Positions 16,669 to 26,395 of a DNA stretch of 50,268 nt are shown here, piece by piece; position 1 is the first letter of the stretch, and the number at the start of each line of letters is the position of its first letter. The notes beneath the pieces are model-generated. The model had not been told where the DNA came from, ran no database searches, and saw only the letters and a list, made by a program, of their open reading frames with translations. Source of the DNA: CAYYTU01 sp964474655. Lineage in GTDB: Bacteria; Chloroflexota; Anaerolineae; B4-G1. The stretch is taken from NCBI GenBank assembly GCA_964474655.1, contig CAYYTU010000018.1, forward strand, positions 1 to 50,268. The letters are read 5' to 3'. The translations under genes were made by a program, and so were the position numbers.

Positions 16669-17547
16669 TCAAAGCCTCGTTGTAGTATTAGCAAAAGTGT
16701 GGAAAGTCCATACCGTACAGCCATAGAGCCAGGCAATCCCAACAAGTCCATTTAAGACCATTATGGGCCAGCGTCCTCCGGCGACTGCGCTGTAGCGCGT
16801 GACGGATTCCACAAAGCTGATGGGCCAACGCGGGAAGAGAGCCAGCGAGCCGAGCCTCAGCGTCGCGCCGCTGCCCAACAGTCCCCACACCAGCCGCCAG
16901 CGGTGTCGGCTGATTGCCCATAGTAAAATCCAGGGGACAACCAGAATAACCATTTGAGGTTTGATGGAAGTCAAGGCCAAGGCAGCGCCGGCTATAATAT
17001 TCTGATGGTTCCTTAGGGCCAGCAGTGTCACAGCCAGAAAGAATGTGACGTGCAGTGTGAACTGGCCCAGCATAGTGCTGCGCGCGACAGGATAGAGAGA
17101 TAGAGCGCCGAGGAAGAGGCCGGCGAGCGCCAATGGCCTCGGGGTCCAGTGTACCAGGCGCAGTAAAACCACTACGGTCGCTACCGTCACCCATTGGAGT
17201 AACACCATCCATATCGCCTGAGCCCAGCTATAGGGCAGGTGAACCAAGGGCCAGAAGCTGAATATCACGTGTAGAGGATAGGCAAAACCGCCCTTTCCTT
17301 CGTCGCGCAGGGCGGGATCTATGCCTTTGGCGATCTGTATCTCGGACGTGACCTCCGTGCCGTAGGGGTCACGTCCCTCCAGGAGTAAAGCCCGTGCGCC
17401 GGCCCAAGGAGCGTAGAAGTCATAGCCTCCTGGGAAACGGGTGGTGAAGAGATGATGTACGGCCACACTTTCCGCAAGGAACAGCGCACCAATCAGCAAA
17501 ATGCCCAGCAGCCAGACGTACCATCTTACAGGGCCTCGTTTCCTCAT
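16669..17547 (-). CDS. GT87-like membrane glycosyltransferase (DUF2029), possibly 3'-truncated
   Basis: Multi-helix membrane protein resembling polyprenol-phosphate-mannose-dependent mannosyltransferases (GT87). The acidic first loop contains YDFYAPWAGARALLLEGRDP and later a long series of hydrophobic helices. I set the start at 17547 because ATGA overlaps the stop of the upstream gene; a longer start adds a low-complexity arginine-rich stretch. At 292 residues it is shorter than the usual 350-420. Its last codons (ANTTTRL) are encoded by sequence that resembles the end of the dispersed repeat, so the 3' end may have been lost. It is the last gene of the long glycan operon. Confidence 0.7.
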   Translation of the reverse strand: MRKRGPVRWYVWLLGILLIGALFLAESVAVHHLFTTRFPGGYDFYAPWAGARALLLEGRDPYGTEVTSEIQIAKGIDPALRDEGKGGFAYPLHVIFSFWPLVHLPYSWAQAIWMVLLQWVTVATVVVLLRLVHWTPRPLALAGLFLGALSLYPVARSTMLGQFTLHVTFFLAVTLLALRNHQNIIAGAALALTSIKPQMVILVVPWILLWAISRHRWRLVWGLLGSGATLRLGSLALFPRWPISFVESVTRYSAVAGGRWPIMVLNGLVGIAWLYGCTVWTFHTFANTTTRL

Positions 17548-19199
17548 CCCAGATACCCCAGATCCTGCAACCGCTGCCGCACAGCCTCTTCGTCGGCAGG
17601 GGAGAAGTCGGCGTGGCGGCTTTCGGCCTGGCTGGTCTCCTGGGCGGCAGCCAACCGCGTGGTGTCGATCCAATCCAGGTGGAGGGCATCGGTCAACACC
17701 CGACCGTCCATATCGGCCGGCACCGGCTGCCCCATCAGGTAGAGCAGAGTGGGCGCCACGTCCTCAATACTAGCGTTTTGCAGGCGAACGTTGGCCTGCA
17801 CCGGGCTTCCGTGCAGCAGAACCATCCCATTTCGCCGGTGCCAGCCGGTGATGCCATACGAAACGTCCACCAGGCGATGCGAGGCGAATTCATATTCTCC
17901 GAAAGAAAGATAGCGAAAACCCTTCGGGACGAACACGATGTCAGGCATTTGTTCTACGTAAGGGCCCTGGAAGAGATCCTCACGAGTGTAAACAGTATCG
18001 ACTAACCGCTCACCGGTCTCTGGATCTTCCATTGTCATCAGACGGTCGATCAAATCTTGGCGTACTTGTTCATATTCACTTCCCGGTGCGACGATTCCCC
18101 TTGGCTCCCGCCCGCGTAGATTGATCCACAGCTGACCGGCGTTACCTAACGAATAGACTTTTGTTTGAGACCAGTCGACATCTTTGAACGAAAGAAAGAG
18201 GCGTTCTAGTTTTTCTTGTCCTCTACCCTTGGTGACTTTCCCTTTCAGACTCCCCAGGCCCAGCTTAAGTAGGAAGTTATATGCGGTGATGGGCGTGATG
18301 CCCAGCGCGAACAGCGCTTCTTTGAGCCGGGTAAGGGGGCCTCTCTTCATCTTCAAAAAGCCCCAGCGTCGCAGCCAGTTGTTCATATAGATGTATTTGT
18401 GGAAGGGCCCAGCGCCGTGGTCGGACATCAAGATAAGCATTGTCCGTTCGTCTACACGATCCAAAAGATCAGCAAGCTGCTGGTCGATGTACTGATAATG
18501 CTCCAGGATGGCGTTTTGATACTTTTCAGTGCCGGGCGCTCCGTGCAGCGGATGATCGGGGTCCATAAAATGCCAGAGACCATGCTGGAGCCGGTCAGTC
18601 CCTCGGAAAACGTACATCAGAAAATCCCAGGGGTGCTCTTGCATCAGGTGTTTCACGGTTTCCAGTTGTATGTCGGTGGTCTCGTAGATGGATGTCAGAA
18701 AGCGGTCGATGTCACCCTTGGCGTAAGACTGCGGTGCGTGAATGCGATAGCCGTTTGCTCTTAGCTCGTCGGCCAGTTCCGGTGGGTAAGTGAACTCGGA
18801 TTTTTCCGAGGGGCTCAGCAACCCGGTGATCATCAACCCGTTGACTGGTTCTGGGGGGTAGGTGAGGGGTACGTTAGTGACGATGACTTTCTTGCCTCCG
18901 TCGCTCAGCAGGGACCAGAGCGAGCGCCCTTGGCGCAGCGATCCGTTCACCGGTGAGACGTCGTAGGAGTCTGGTTGGCGGAAGACGAAGTCGATCAGAC
19001 CATGTTTGCCGGGGTTCTTGCCGGTCATGAAAGTTGACCAGGCCGGCGCGGTAATGGGCGGCATTGTCGAGCGCAGGTTTCCCCACGCCCCCTCTCTCAT
19101 CAGCCGGGCGAAGGTGGGCAGATGCCCGGCCTTGGTCCAGGGTTCGATCAGATCAAACGTCCCGCCGTCCAGGCCGATGACCATAATCTTTTGATCCAT
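17544..19199 (-). CDS. alkaline-phosphatase-superfamily phosphodiesterase / transferase
   Basis: 551 residues of the type I phosphodiesterase/nucleotide pyrophosphatase fold. Metal ligands and nucleophile are visible: IGLDGGTFDLI (Asp about 10), the nucleophile region PPITAPAWSTFMTG, SDHGAGPF (Asp-His pair, about 260) and the final His in GITGWHRRNG. No signal peptide or N-terminal membrane helix is seen, so it is probably cytoplasmic. Proteins of this type are common in polysaccharide clusters of Chloroflexota, with undefined substrates. It begins five bases after the GT-C stop and overlaps the GT87 gene by ATGA. Confidence 0.82.
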   Translation of the reverse strand: MDQKIMVIGLDGGTFDLIEPWTKAGHLPTFARLMREGAWGNLRSTMPPITAPAWSTFMTGKNPGKHGLIDFVFRQPDSYDVSPVNGSLRQGRSLWSLLSDGGKKVIVTNVPLTYPPEPVNGLMITGLLSPSEKSEFTYPPELADELRANGYRIHAPQSYAKGDIDRFLTSIYETTDIQLETVKHLMQEHPWDFLMYVFRGTDRLQHGLWHFMDPDHPLHGAPGTEKYQNAILEHYQYIDQQLADLLDRVDERTMLILMSDHGAGPFHKYIYMNNWLRRWGFLKMKRGPLTRLKEALFALGITPITAYNFLLKLGLGSLKGKVTKGRGQEKLERLFLSFKDVDWSQTKVYSLGNAGQLWINLRGREPRGIVAPGSEYEQVRQDLIDRLMTMEDPETGERLVDTVYTREDLFQGPYVEQMPDIVFVPKGFRYLSFGEYEFASHRLVDVSYGITGWHRRNGMVLLHGSPVQANVRLQNASIEDVAPTLLYLMGQPVPADMDGRVLTDALHLDWIDTTRLAAAQETSQAESRHADFSPADEEAVRQRLQDLGYLG

Positions 19200-19204
19200 T
19201 ATAG

Positions 19205-21283
19205 TTAGTTCTCCAAGGTAAGCTTGTCGGCTTTTGATGAGGTATCGAGTAGTTCGTATAATTTGTAGGTGGAGCCAAAATCTTCTATCAGTTTGAAGTT
19301 TTGAGCTTTTAGATCGTCCAGCAATTGCAGGTGCTCGTCAGTGATTGGGTCCGGATGGGTCTCCACGAGTAGCTCCAATCCTGATTGATAGAGCAATACG
19401 TGGGTGAATCCCGCGGTACGCCAGGTATCGGCGATGACGTTGGCATCGTATCCGTGGAGGTGAGCGCTGTGGGGAAGGCGATCTAACATAGCGTCGGGCC
19501 AGCATTCTGCCTGACAATGATAGGTCCGCGGTTCCCATAAAAAGAGCACCTGGGCGTCAGGCGGTAGCGCTTGATTTATGTGCTCTATGGCGACGTAATA
19601 CCAGCCCAAGCGTCGGCGCAAGTAATCTTCGCGCGATTCTAGGCCGAAGACGACGGGTAGGGTGTTCTCACTCAGAAATGCGGTTAGCATCGAAAAGAGT
19701 AGCAGGCCCAGGGTTATGCTGATCACAGTGCGCGTTAGCCAGTCCACGCGCAGTTGTGGGCGGTTCAAGGTGTGTATTCGGCTCAAGGCAGCGCCCCCCA
19801 GCATCGCTGCTGTCCCGAAGACCAGGAACAGAAAGCGCGCGCGTAAGAGTCTGGCCGTGCGCGCCAGACCGCTCAGCCAAAGGGCGTAATTGACACCGAA
19901 GAAGAACAACGTATATCCAACAATTGAGTGTTCTTCTTGATTGAGGGTTCGCCAGATGAAGGCCAGCAGCACTATGCTGGGTAGGAGAAAAGGCCCGATA
20001 GTGGCTTCGTAGAAGAGCGTTCCTTCCGTGCCCATAATTGTCGCTTCCAACGGGGCTATTAGTAGACGCCAGGGAGCCGTTGAGGCCAATCCGGTACCGG
20101 GAAGGCCGTACCACCAGCTGCGCCATTCATCCCAGTATACGCCGTTGGTGAATAAGAAAGGATAGACGGGATTGCCCGTGGTGACCCAATTCTCTATCAG
20201 CCCAGGCAAAATGACCACGGTGGTAGGGATAGCTACGGTGGTCAGTCGCCGGAGGATGACTATCACGCCATCGCGGCGTGAGGCCCAGGCTAAGCTCAGC
20301 CCCAGGGCGATTGGTACTGCGACAGCGGTGTATTTAACCCAGCCACAGAAGCCGCAGAGAATTCCTGTAACCACCAGCCACCCTTGGGTCCGCGCGTTGC
20401 TTTGAGCCTGTCGTTCGCGCCAGCGCAAGAAGCTGTATAGGGCCGCGGTGGTATAAAAGAGAAGCGTGGCGTCTACGTAAGCCCGCTCCATCAGGGAGAA
20501 GAGCGTGGGGGCTGAGGCGAGCAGCGCAGTCGCCAGCCAAGCGGCTTTATGCCCGAAATAGCGTTTGGTCAGGGCGGCAGTGGTGACCAGGGCCAGCAGG
20601 CCATATCCAAAGTGAAGCAGTGGAGCTACTCTTTCGCCAACAAGCAACAAGCCCAGTGTGAATTGCATTTCTGCCAGTTGAGGAAACCCGAGATACGGCA
20701 GGTCAAGGGGGTGGACTATTTGGCCTGTCTCTACAAAGAAGCGCGGGCCGGTGAGGTGGTAGACCAGGGTATCCCAGCCAATCGGCGGAGATAGCGCGGT
20801 AAGGAACGTCAAGACCAAAACTGCTCCCACGTATATACTCACCCAGCGATGGAAGGAAGATTCGGGTTGTGGGAGGTCACCTACGCGGAGGGTGGTTAAT
20901 GTTTCCTTTAGCTCGTGTCGTAATAACAGGGCTAGAGCCAGCATTCCCCCACATGCAATAATGGGTTGGAGTAGTCCCAGCAGGCCCAGGGTCAATATCA
21001 GAAAAGACAACAGCCCCAGTCCTATCCCAATCGACAGGGCCAGCCGGATGAATGGGGGTTCCTCGTCCAGGAGGGAGCCTGTTGCTCGCCGCCCCAGTGC
21101 TGCTCCCAGCCAGGTGATTCCTAACCATGCGATGATGCTTAGCAGTGAGTGTCCCAGCCCGGTGATGATCTCGGCGTCAAAAGGTTTGTGTGCCCAAAAA
21201 TAGCCGGTCACGAACGCGAAAAGCCCTAGCATCAATCCGGTGACCTTCAAAGTCCATTTCAGAGAATGAAAGCGGCGGTGCAT
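19205..21283 (-). CDS. GT-C family membrane glycosyltransferase (ArnT/PMT-like)
   Basis: Large polytopic membrane enzyme, 692 residues, with about a dozen hydrophobic helices and a soluble C-terminal part of about 130 residues. The first large loop has the acidic catalytic pattern of GT-C enzymes, GWDTLVYHLTGPRFF (about 170). Such enzymes transfer a sugar from a polyprenyl-phosphate donor on the outer side of the membrane. The ATG at 21283 lies 13 bases after the preceding stop; CGAGGTG is just upstream. A GT2 enzyme that could make the lipid-linked donor is encoded at 23425 in the same operon. Acceptor unknown. Confidence 0.8.
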   Translation of the reverse strand: MHRRFHSLKWTLKVTGLMLGLFAFVTGYFWAHKPFDAEIITGLGHSLLSIIAWLGITWLGAALGRRATGSLLDEEPPFIRLALSIGIGLGLLSFLILTLGLLGLLQPIIACGGMLALALLLRHELKETLTTLRVGDLPQPESSFHRWVSIYVGAVLVLTFLTALSPPIGWDTLVYHLTGPRFFVETGQIVHPLDLPYLGFPQLAEMQFTLGLLLVGERVAPLLHFGYGLLALVTTAALTKRYFGHKAAWLATALLASAPTLFSLMERAYVDATLLFYTTAALYSFLRWRERQAQSNARTQGWLVVTGILCGFCGWVKYTAVAVPIALGLSLAWASRRDGVIVILRRLTTVAIPTTVVILPGLIENWVTTGNPVYPFLFTNGVYWDEWRSWWYGLPGTGLASTAPWRLLIAPLEATIMGTEGTLFYEATIGPFLLPSIVLLAFIWRTLNQEEHSIVGYTLFFFGVNYALWLSGLARTARLLRARFLFLVFGTAAMLGGAALSRIHTLNRPQLRVDWLTRTVISITLGLLLFSMLTAFLSENTLPVVFGLESREDYLRRRLGWYYVAIEHINQALPPDAQVLFLWEPRTYHCQAECWPDAMLDRLPHSAHLHGYDANVIADTWRTAGFTHVLLYQSGLELLVETHPDPITDEHLQLLDDLKAQNFKLIEDFGSTYKLYELLDTSSKADKLTLEN

Positions 21284-21296
21284 AACAACACCTCGT

Positions 21297-22070
21297 TTAC
21301 GGAAGTTTGCGGCAGATCAACATTCTACGCAATCCGATGTAGGGTATCACGGAATGCTTCAGGCGAGCTTCTAGCCATTCGCCTGCTTCGACTAACCATT
21401 GAGGTCCGCCGGGGATAAGAACATTTGTTTCTACACGCTCTATTTGGAATCCGGCATTTTCCGCCATCTTCACGAGTCTTTTGAGGCGGACGGAGCGGTG
21501 TGGTCCTTTAGAGTGATGGATGCCCAAGATGGCGGCAATGAAGTGAATCGGTTCCCACAGCACGTTTGGAGTGCTGAGGATCAGGATGCCACCGGGATGA
21601 ATAACACGTCCCAGTTCGCTCACCAGTTTTTGAGGGTGAGGAAAATGCTCTACTGTCTCAAGCGAGAGTGCTACGTCGAACTCTCCATCAGGAAAGGGCA
21701 AGGAATAGTCAGTGAGTTGTATCCATTGGAAATCTTTCAACCCGGTGGTTTTTAATCTCTGTTTGCATATCTTTCCCATCTTGCGCGAGACTTCCATGCA
21801 CACGGCTGAATCCACTTTGCCTTCTTGATAAAAATAGGCTGTTCCTTTGCCAGTACGGGCGCACAGATCGAGGAAACGGTTTGAGTTGGGTAGCTGAGCG
21901 AGACGGAGTGCGTCGGTGAAACGGCGAAAGTAGGAATAAGTCCCTTGGTTGATCTCGTCGTAGTCTTTGGAAATTGCATCGTAGTGTTTTTCAATATTGG
22001 CAAACGACCAGTGGGATTGTGTAAAGTAGCGAATTTCCTTCGCGGCTCTCTTTAAGAATCCATCTTTCAC
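21297..22070 (-). CDS. class I SAM-dependent methyltransferase
   Basis: 257 residues. The motif I segment is FLDLCARTGKGT (about 64-75), followed by the VCMEVSRKMGKI acidic-strand region, and FDVALSLETVEHF with LSTPN of motif II/III. Its place between an FrhB-like protein and a GT-C enzyme suggests methylation of a glycan or lipid intermediate. The start overlaps the upstream gene by ATGA at 22067-22070. It is not specific enough to name a substrate. Confidence 0.85.
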   Translation of the reverse strand: MKDGFLKRAAKEIRYFTQSHWSFANIEKHYDAISKDYDEINQGTYSYFRRFTDALRLAQLPNSNRFLDLCARTGKGTAYFYQEGKVDSAVCMEVSRKMGKICKQRLKTTGLKDFQWIQLTDYSLPFPDGEFDVALSLETVEHFPHPQKLVSELGRVIHPGGILILSTPNVLWEPIHFIAAILGIHHSKGPHRSVRLKRLVKMAENAGFQIERVETNVLIPGGPQWLVEAGEWLEARLKHSVIPYIGLRRMLICRKLP

Positions 22071-23428
22071 GTCGATCTCCTTGTAATCTCGAAGGAAGTG
22101 GAGTGTAATCCTTGCCGCTTGGTTGGTTTAGAGACATTTTTCCAAATCTGACGAAGCTGCTCAAACAGAGGTCCGATGACTGTTAGAGGGATCTGTTCGA
22201 CCAGCCAGCGGCAGAATCGCGTACGACCAGCGGAGAAAATGGAAAGAATGACCACCTCCACCAATTTGCGCGATAACGGAATAGAAGTCGGGCGGTAGCC
22301 ATAGTCAGGCACACGTTGCCCCCAGGCCTTTCGCCACTGCATACGGATGAATGCACCTCGTTTCTTGAAATCGAACATGTGAGCGTGCATGGACAATGCC
22401 TCTTCTAACTCGATTTCCTTCAGCTCTAACAGCCCACTTTGCTCCATTTCAGTCAGCAAATTTTCTCCTCTTTCCGAACGCGCTATCACAACCGAAAAGC
22501 CACCGCCTTGTGCCTCGTAGCGCGGATGCCAGGCATCCCCTACCGAGATATCGGTCAGCTCGTTAGTGAAGTCCACCGCCAGCAGGCTGCTTTGTGTGAC
22601 GTAAAAGGGTATCAGATAGTTATAATAAAACTTCTTTGCCTTCAGCACACGCCCCGATCGGGTCCGGATTTGGAGATAGCCGGGCCATTCACCCTCTCGG
22701 TAACTTAAGTCAGTTACTTCCTCCAGGTCGTGCACACCGTGGGATCGCAGATAACTTTCCACGGCTCCGAAGTAAAGATTAGTCCCCACGTATGGACCGA
22801 TGACTAAATTCACTTTTTGAGAACCCTTGTGTCCTGCCCGTTGGAGCTGACGTAAAGAAGCTACTTGATCTGGCAAGCCTACATAAGCGAGTGGGCCTGG
22901 AAAAGATGCTATCTCTGGCAGGATGACGTTTACAGGGACCGGTGCGTAGACACTCTGACTGACTTCCCTCACATCTTCGGTAGAACGGGCGATGACGGAC
23001 TTGGCTAGCCAGGGTTTGGGCTTCCCTTGCTGGACGACAACTGCACCATTAATTGCTCCTTGATCTAGCAGATAAATTAGTGTCTGGGTGATAACACCGC
23101 CAGAAGCACCGCGTTGGCGGATGGTCGGTACGTTTGAGTAACCGATGAAGATGCGCCGGTAGGGTCCGATTAACCAGTTCCGCGGCAAGGCTCCAAAGAG
23201 TTCAACATAGGCTTCAGGGTAGGAAAATCCTTTGCCTGGGCAAGCCTTGTAGGCCAATGAGCTAAGTTTGACTTTTCCTTCCCCGGTTCTTACTGGCAAT
23301 GGGCCCTTTGATGTCGGCTCCATCTGTAAAGTGCTCTCAGATAGACCGACACAAGTTCCACAGTGAGTACATAGCCCCGCGTCGATGACCTCAGTTTTCA
23401 ATTGCTCGAAGATTGATCTATTGCTCAT
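22067..23428 (-). CDS. FrhB-like Fe-S flavoprotein (F420 hydrogenase beta-subunit family)
   Basis: 453 residues of the coenzyme F420 hydrogenase/dehydrogenase beta-subunit family. The N-terminus has an Fe-S motif CTHCGTC (C19, C22, C25) with a further CPG at about 63. The central region has the family's RQRGASGGVITQ stretch and YVGLPDQVASLRQL, and then SVGDAWHP. Within polysaccharide operons such proteins are thought to reduce or modify sugars; that role is inferred from context only. It is coupled on both sides (ATGA with the GT2 gene and with the methyltransferase). Whether the organism makes F420 cannot be seen here. Confidence 0.82.
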   Translation of the reverse strand: MSNRSIFEQLKTEVIDAGLCTHCGTCVGLSESTLQMEPTSKGPLPVRTGEGKVKLSSLAYKACPGKGFSYPEAYVELFGALPRNWLIGPYRRIFIGYSNVPTIRQRGASGGVITQTLIYLLDQGAINGAVVVQQGKPKPWLAKSVIARSTEDVREVSQSVYAPVPVNVILPEIASFPGPLAYVGLPDQVASLRQLQRAGHKGSQKVNLVIGPYVGTNLYFGAVESYLRSHGVHDLEEVTDLSYREGEWPGYLQIRTRSGRVLKAKKFYYNYLIPFYVTQSSLLAVDFTNELTDISVGDAWHPRYEAQGGGFSVVIARSERGENLLTEMEQSGLLELKEIELEEALSMHAHMFDFKKRGAFIRMQWRKAWGQRVPDYGYRPTSIPLSRKLVEVVILSIFSAGRTRFCRWLVEQIPLTVIGPLFEQLRQIWKNVSKPTKRQGLHSTSFEITRRST

Positions 23429-24387
23429 CGCTGGTAGTAGTTAGGCAAGCGGCGGTTGATAATTTCGGCCAGCATGCCAATGACAGCCACCTGGAATGCC
23501 GTCATGGCGATCACTAGCGTGCTCACGTCGGCTAGCTTTCCCAGCACCACTTTGCTGAACACCGCCCAGGCCACTGCTATCGTGAAAAGTACTATGCTCG
23601 TGGGCAAAAATATCTTAAGGGGAGCGAAATATAAAGCGATACGCCCTACTAACTGCAGAAAATAGAGGGTGTCTCGAACGGGCTTGATCTTGGAATGTCC
23701 CACTCGAGCGAGATAGTCGATAGGCATGTAATCAACGAGGTAGTTATTGGTCAGCATTGCCAGGGTGATGGTGGTCGTGAAGGAGAAGCGGTCAGGCAGC
23801 AAGTTAAGCAGCCGCAGCGCTATCTCGCGGCGAAAGACGCGCAATCCAGAGTTGAGGTCTGGGATGGGCTCCTCCGCTACGAACTTGGCTAGCTGGCGAA
23901 GGAGCCATTTGGCTGGCTTGCGGATGAGCGGAATGCTTACTTCTTCTCCCACGCGGGCGCCGACGACCATGTCCCATTTATTTTCGGTGAGGTGGGTCAC
24001 TAATTCGGGGATATATTTGCTGGGATAGGTGCCATCGGCATCGGTGATACAGATTAGCTCATATTGCGCGTGGCGGATACCGGTCTTGAGCGCTGCGCCA
24101 TAACCCCGATTTTCTCTGTGTTGGAGGACCGTTACCTTGGCAAATTGCCTTGCTATCTCCGCTGTGGCGTCATCTGATCCGTCATCCACTACGATAATTT
24201 CGTATGGTGATTTAGCGTGAACCATTGTCGCCTGCAAATCTTTCAGCACAGCGCCGATGGCCTGTTCTTCATTATAAGCTGGAATGAGAATTGTCGTCGA
24301 TTTTATAGAGACTTCTCTTCTTGTATTACGCATCTTACCGGCGTCTATTCTTGCTGACTGAGTTGATTCGCCAGCTCCCTCAACCAC
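23425..24387 (-). CDS. GT2 family glycosyltransferase, polyprenyl-phosphate sugar synthase-like
   Basis: Glycosyltransferase resembling dolichyl-phosphate mannose synthase / undecaprenyl-phosphate sugar transferases. The GT-A core has ILIPAYNEEQAIG, VVDDGSDDAT and the metal-binding ITDADGTYP. The C-terminus has two hydrophobic helices (about 250-310) for membrane anchoring. It probably loads a sugar on a lipid phosphate for the downstream GT-C enzyme. ATG 24387 has GGGAGG seven bases upstream but overlaps otsB by 43 bases. ATG 24333 (302 residues) fits the family's usual start better. I report the longer form. Confidence 0.85.
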   Translation of the reverse strand: MVEGAGESTQSARIDAGKMRNTRREVSIKSTTILIPAYNEEQAIGAVLKDLQATMVHAKSPYEIIVVDDGSDDATAEIARQFAKVTVLQHRENRGYGAALKTGIRHAQYELICITDADGTYPSKYIPELVTHLTENKWDMVVGARVGEEVSIPLIRKPAKWLLRQLAKFVAEEPIPDLNSGLRVFRREIALRLLNLLPDRFSFTTTITLAMLTNNYLVDYMPIDYLARVGHSKIKPVRDTLYFLQLVGRIALYFAPLKIFLPTSIVLFTIAVAWAVFSKVVLGKLADVSTLVIAMTAFQVAVIGMLAEIINRRLPNYYQR

Positions 24388-25139
24388 TCTCTTACCTCCC
24401 GCGGCGATGTCAGCCGACCGTCGGCGCAGCTCTCGCGTGGTGCCTCCGACACCACGATAGCGATGCCGCCGCGGGCCTGGATCACGCCGAAGGCCTCCTC
24501 GTCCTTATCATCGTCGCCGACATAGAGCGGCAGCGCACGCGCCCAGCTGTAGCGCTCCAGCAGGTAAGCCACCGTCTTCCCCTTGTGCGCCGCCTTAGGA
24601 CCGACCTCCAGAAACTTATGCCCCCCTAACACGCGGAACAGATCCGGTGACACTTTCTCCTCCGCCATCCGCCGCGCTGCGTGCAAGACCTCCTCGGCTT
24701 CGTCGTCGACCGCGAACTTGGCGTGGATCGCCAGCGCCCAATCCTTGTCCTCCAGGAAGAACCCCTCGCGGTCGGCGATCAACGCCTCCCAGCGCGGCTT
24801 GAGCGCCTCCAGCGTCGGCCGGATGGCGTCGTACGCCACGCGCTCCTCATAGTCGCCGCTCGGCGTCCGCAGCTCGATCCCGTAGGTGCCGGCCAGCACG
24901 ATGCCCGGGACCGGCACCAGCTGCTCGACGTGACTCAGCCTCCGCCCGCTGACCACGGCGACGCGGATGCGGGGCTGACGCGCCAACCGGCTGACCAGCA
25001 CCTCGACCTCCGGATCGGGCGTGACCTGATCGGGCGTGGGCGCGAAGTCGGATAGCGTGCCATCGTAATCGAGGAACAGCCACAGCCGCTCGGCCTGAGC
25101 GATGCGGGCTTTGACCGACTCGGGAGCGTGAAGCATCAA
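24345..25139 (-). CDS. otsB: trehalose-6-phosphate phosphatase (OtsB-like, HAD family)
   Basis: 264 residues of the HAD-type trehalose-phosphatase family. The nucleophile motif is DYDGTL (D24, D26). The second motif is VVSGR, and the C-terminal metal site is YVGDDDKDEEAF (about 207-218). It removes phosphate from trehalose 6-phosphate or a similar disaccharide phosphate made by the GT20 enzyme at 26392. It overlaps the GT4 gene by ATGA. The substrate assignment follows the neighbouring OtsA-like gene; a glucosylglycerol-phosphate role is an alternative. Confidence 0.88.
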   Translation of the reverse strand: MMLHAPESVKARIAQAERLWLFLDYDGTLSDFAPTPDQVTPDPEVEVLVSRLARQPRIRVAVVSGRRLSHVEQLVPVPGIVLAGTYGIELRTPSGDYEERVAYDAIRPTLEALKPRWEALIADREGFFLEDKDWALAIHAKFAVDDEAEEVLHAARRMAEEKVSPDLFRVLGGHKFLEVGPKAAHKGKTVAYLLERYSWARALPLYVGDDDKDEEAFGVIQARGGIAIVVSEAPRESCADGRLTSPREVREWLRELANQLSQQE

Positions 25140-26395
25140 GTGTCCTCCGTCCTCTCCAACAATGGCTCGATGTCGTGGTGAAAGATCATCCGCCAGGTGT
25201 ACGCCTGGCGCACGCGACGACGCAGGCGATGCGTCGGGCTATGCTCCAGACGATTCACGATCTGCTCCGCGACCGCTGCCGGATCATCGTTGACGTCGAT
25301 CAGCGTCACATCCTCGCCGCCGATCTCGCGAGCTGCCGGCACCTCGGTGCAGACGACCGGCGTGCCGACCAACCCCGTCTCCAGCACCGGCATGCCGAAT
25401 CCCTCGCGGTGGCTGGGCATAAACATCACGTCGCTTATGCGGAAGAGATCGGCCACCACCGGCATCTCGATCAAGAAAGGCTCGTCCGGATCGGGTCCGG
25501 ATTCGAACACGAAGCGCATCTCGTCCTCGACGTCCATCTCGCGGCGTAGCGCCTGCAGCTCGCGGAAGTACGCCATACTCTGCTCGTCATGCGGATCGGG
25601 CGGACCGGTCAGGATTAGCTTGGGCTGAAGATCGTGTGCTTTCAGCGCCGCCACGACCTCCAGCGCGTACTCGATGTTCTTGGCCTGGGTCACCCGGACC
25701 GGCATCAGCAGGATCACGTCGCTCGCCAGCAGCTCCAGCCGCCGAATCAGCGCATACCCCTCGTCGGTCAGCCCCAGCAGAAGGGCCGGGTCGACGCCGT
25801 TGTGGATCACGTGGATCTTCTCTGCCGGCTGATCGAAGAGCCCGGCCAGCGTGCGTTGCCTCTGTCGAGAGACCACCACGTAAGTCACCTCTTCCCGATA
25901 CGTGCGCAGCAGATCCCAGGGGTAACCGAGATGGAGGTTGGGGCGAGAATGCTCGCTCGTCCAGCCGAAGTCGTGACACCAGGCGATGCAGTTGGAAATC
26001 GCACCCTCGTCCAGCAGGCGATGAAGCGCTGCGGTCAGCGGCAGATTGAAGCGCTTGGTGAAGATGTTGTGCACGATCACGTTGTCGAACCGAGACAGTG
26101 TCTGGTCGAGCGTTTCCGTCAGCTCCTCAGTCAACGCGTCGAACGCGTCCGGCACGGTGCCCTGAGCCAGTTGCGCCGTAATCTGGGCGATCTCCTTGTG
26201 CTGCGAGTCGATCTTGGGCAGCGAGATAAACGTAGCTTCTGGCGGGAGCGCGTCGCCCTCGCCGCGCCCGGCGACGACGGTGACCGGATAGCCGGCCTCG
26301 ACGAAGGTCTCCACGTGGGCCTTGATCACCCCTTCGACGCCGCCGACGACGGGCGGCGCAGCGTAGTGCAGAATGGCGGTTTCTGGTCGTTTCAT
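25136..26395 (-). CDS. GT4 family glycosyltransferase within the trehalose cluster
   Basis: GT-B fold glycosyltransferase of 419 residues. The N-terminus has PPVVGGVEGVIKAH (glycine-rich acceptor loop). The middle has VIHNGVDPALLL, and the C-terminal donor-binding motif is PSHREGFGMPVLETGLVG (E-X7-E). I chose the ATG at 26395 because ATGA overlaps the otsA stop; the longer in-frame reading adds a low-complexity arginine-rich leader. Placed between otsA and otsB, it could extend or bypass trehalose synthesis (TreT is also GT4), or glycosylate the product. Substrates cannot be assigned. Confidence 0.85.
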   Translation of the reverse strand: MKRPETAILHYAAPPVVGGVEGVIKAHVETFVEAGYPVTVVAGRGEGDALPPEATFISLPKIDSQHKEIAQITAQLAQGTVPDAFDALTEELTETLDQTLSRFDNVIVHNIFTKRFNLPLTAALHRLLDEGAISNCIAWCHDFGWTSEHSRPNLHLGYPWDLLRTYREEVTYVVVSRQRQRTLAGLFDQPAEKIHVIHNGVDPALLLGLTDEGYALIRRLELLASDVILLMPVRVTQAKNIEYALEVVAALKAHDLQPKLILTGPPDPHDEQSMAYFRELQALRREMDVEDEMRFVFESGPDPDEPFLIEMPVVADLFRISDVMFMPSHREGFGMPVLETGLVGTPVVCTEVPAAREIGGEDVTLIDVNDDPAAVAEQIVNRLEHSPTHRLRRRVRQAYTWRMIFHHDIEPLLERTEDT

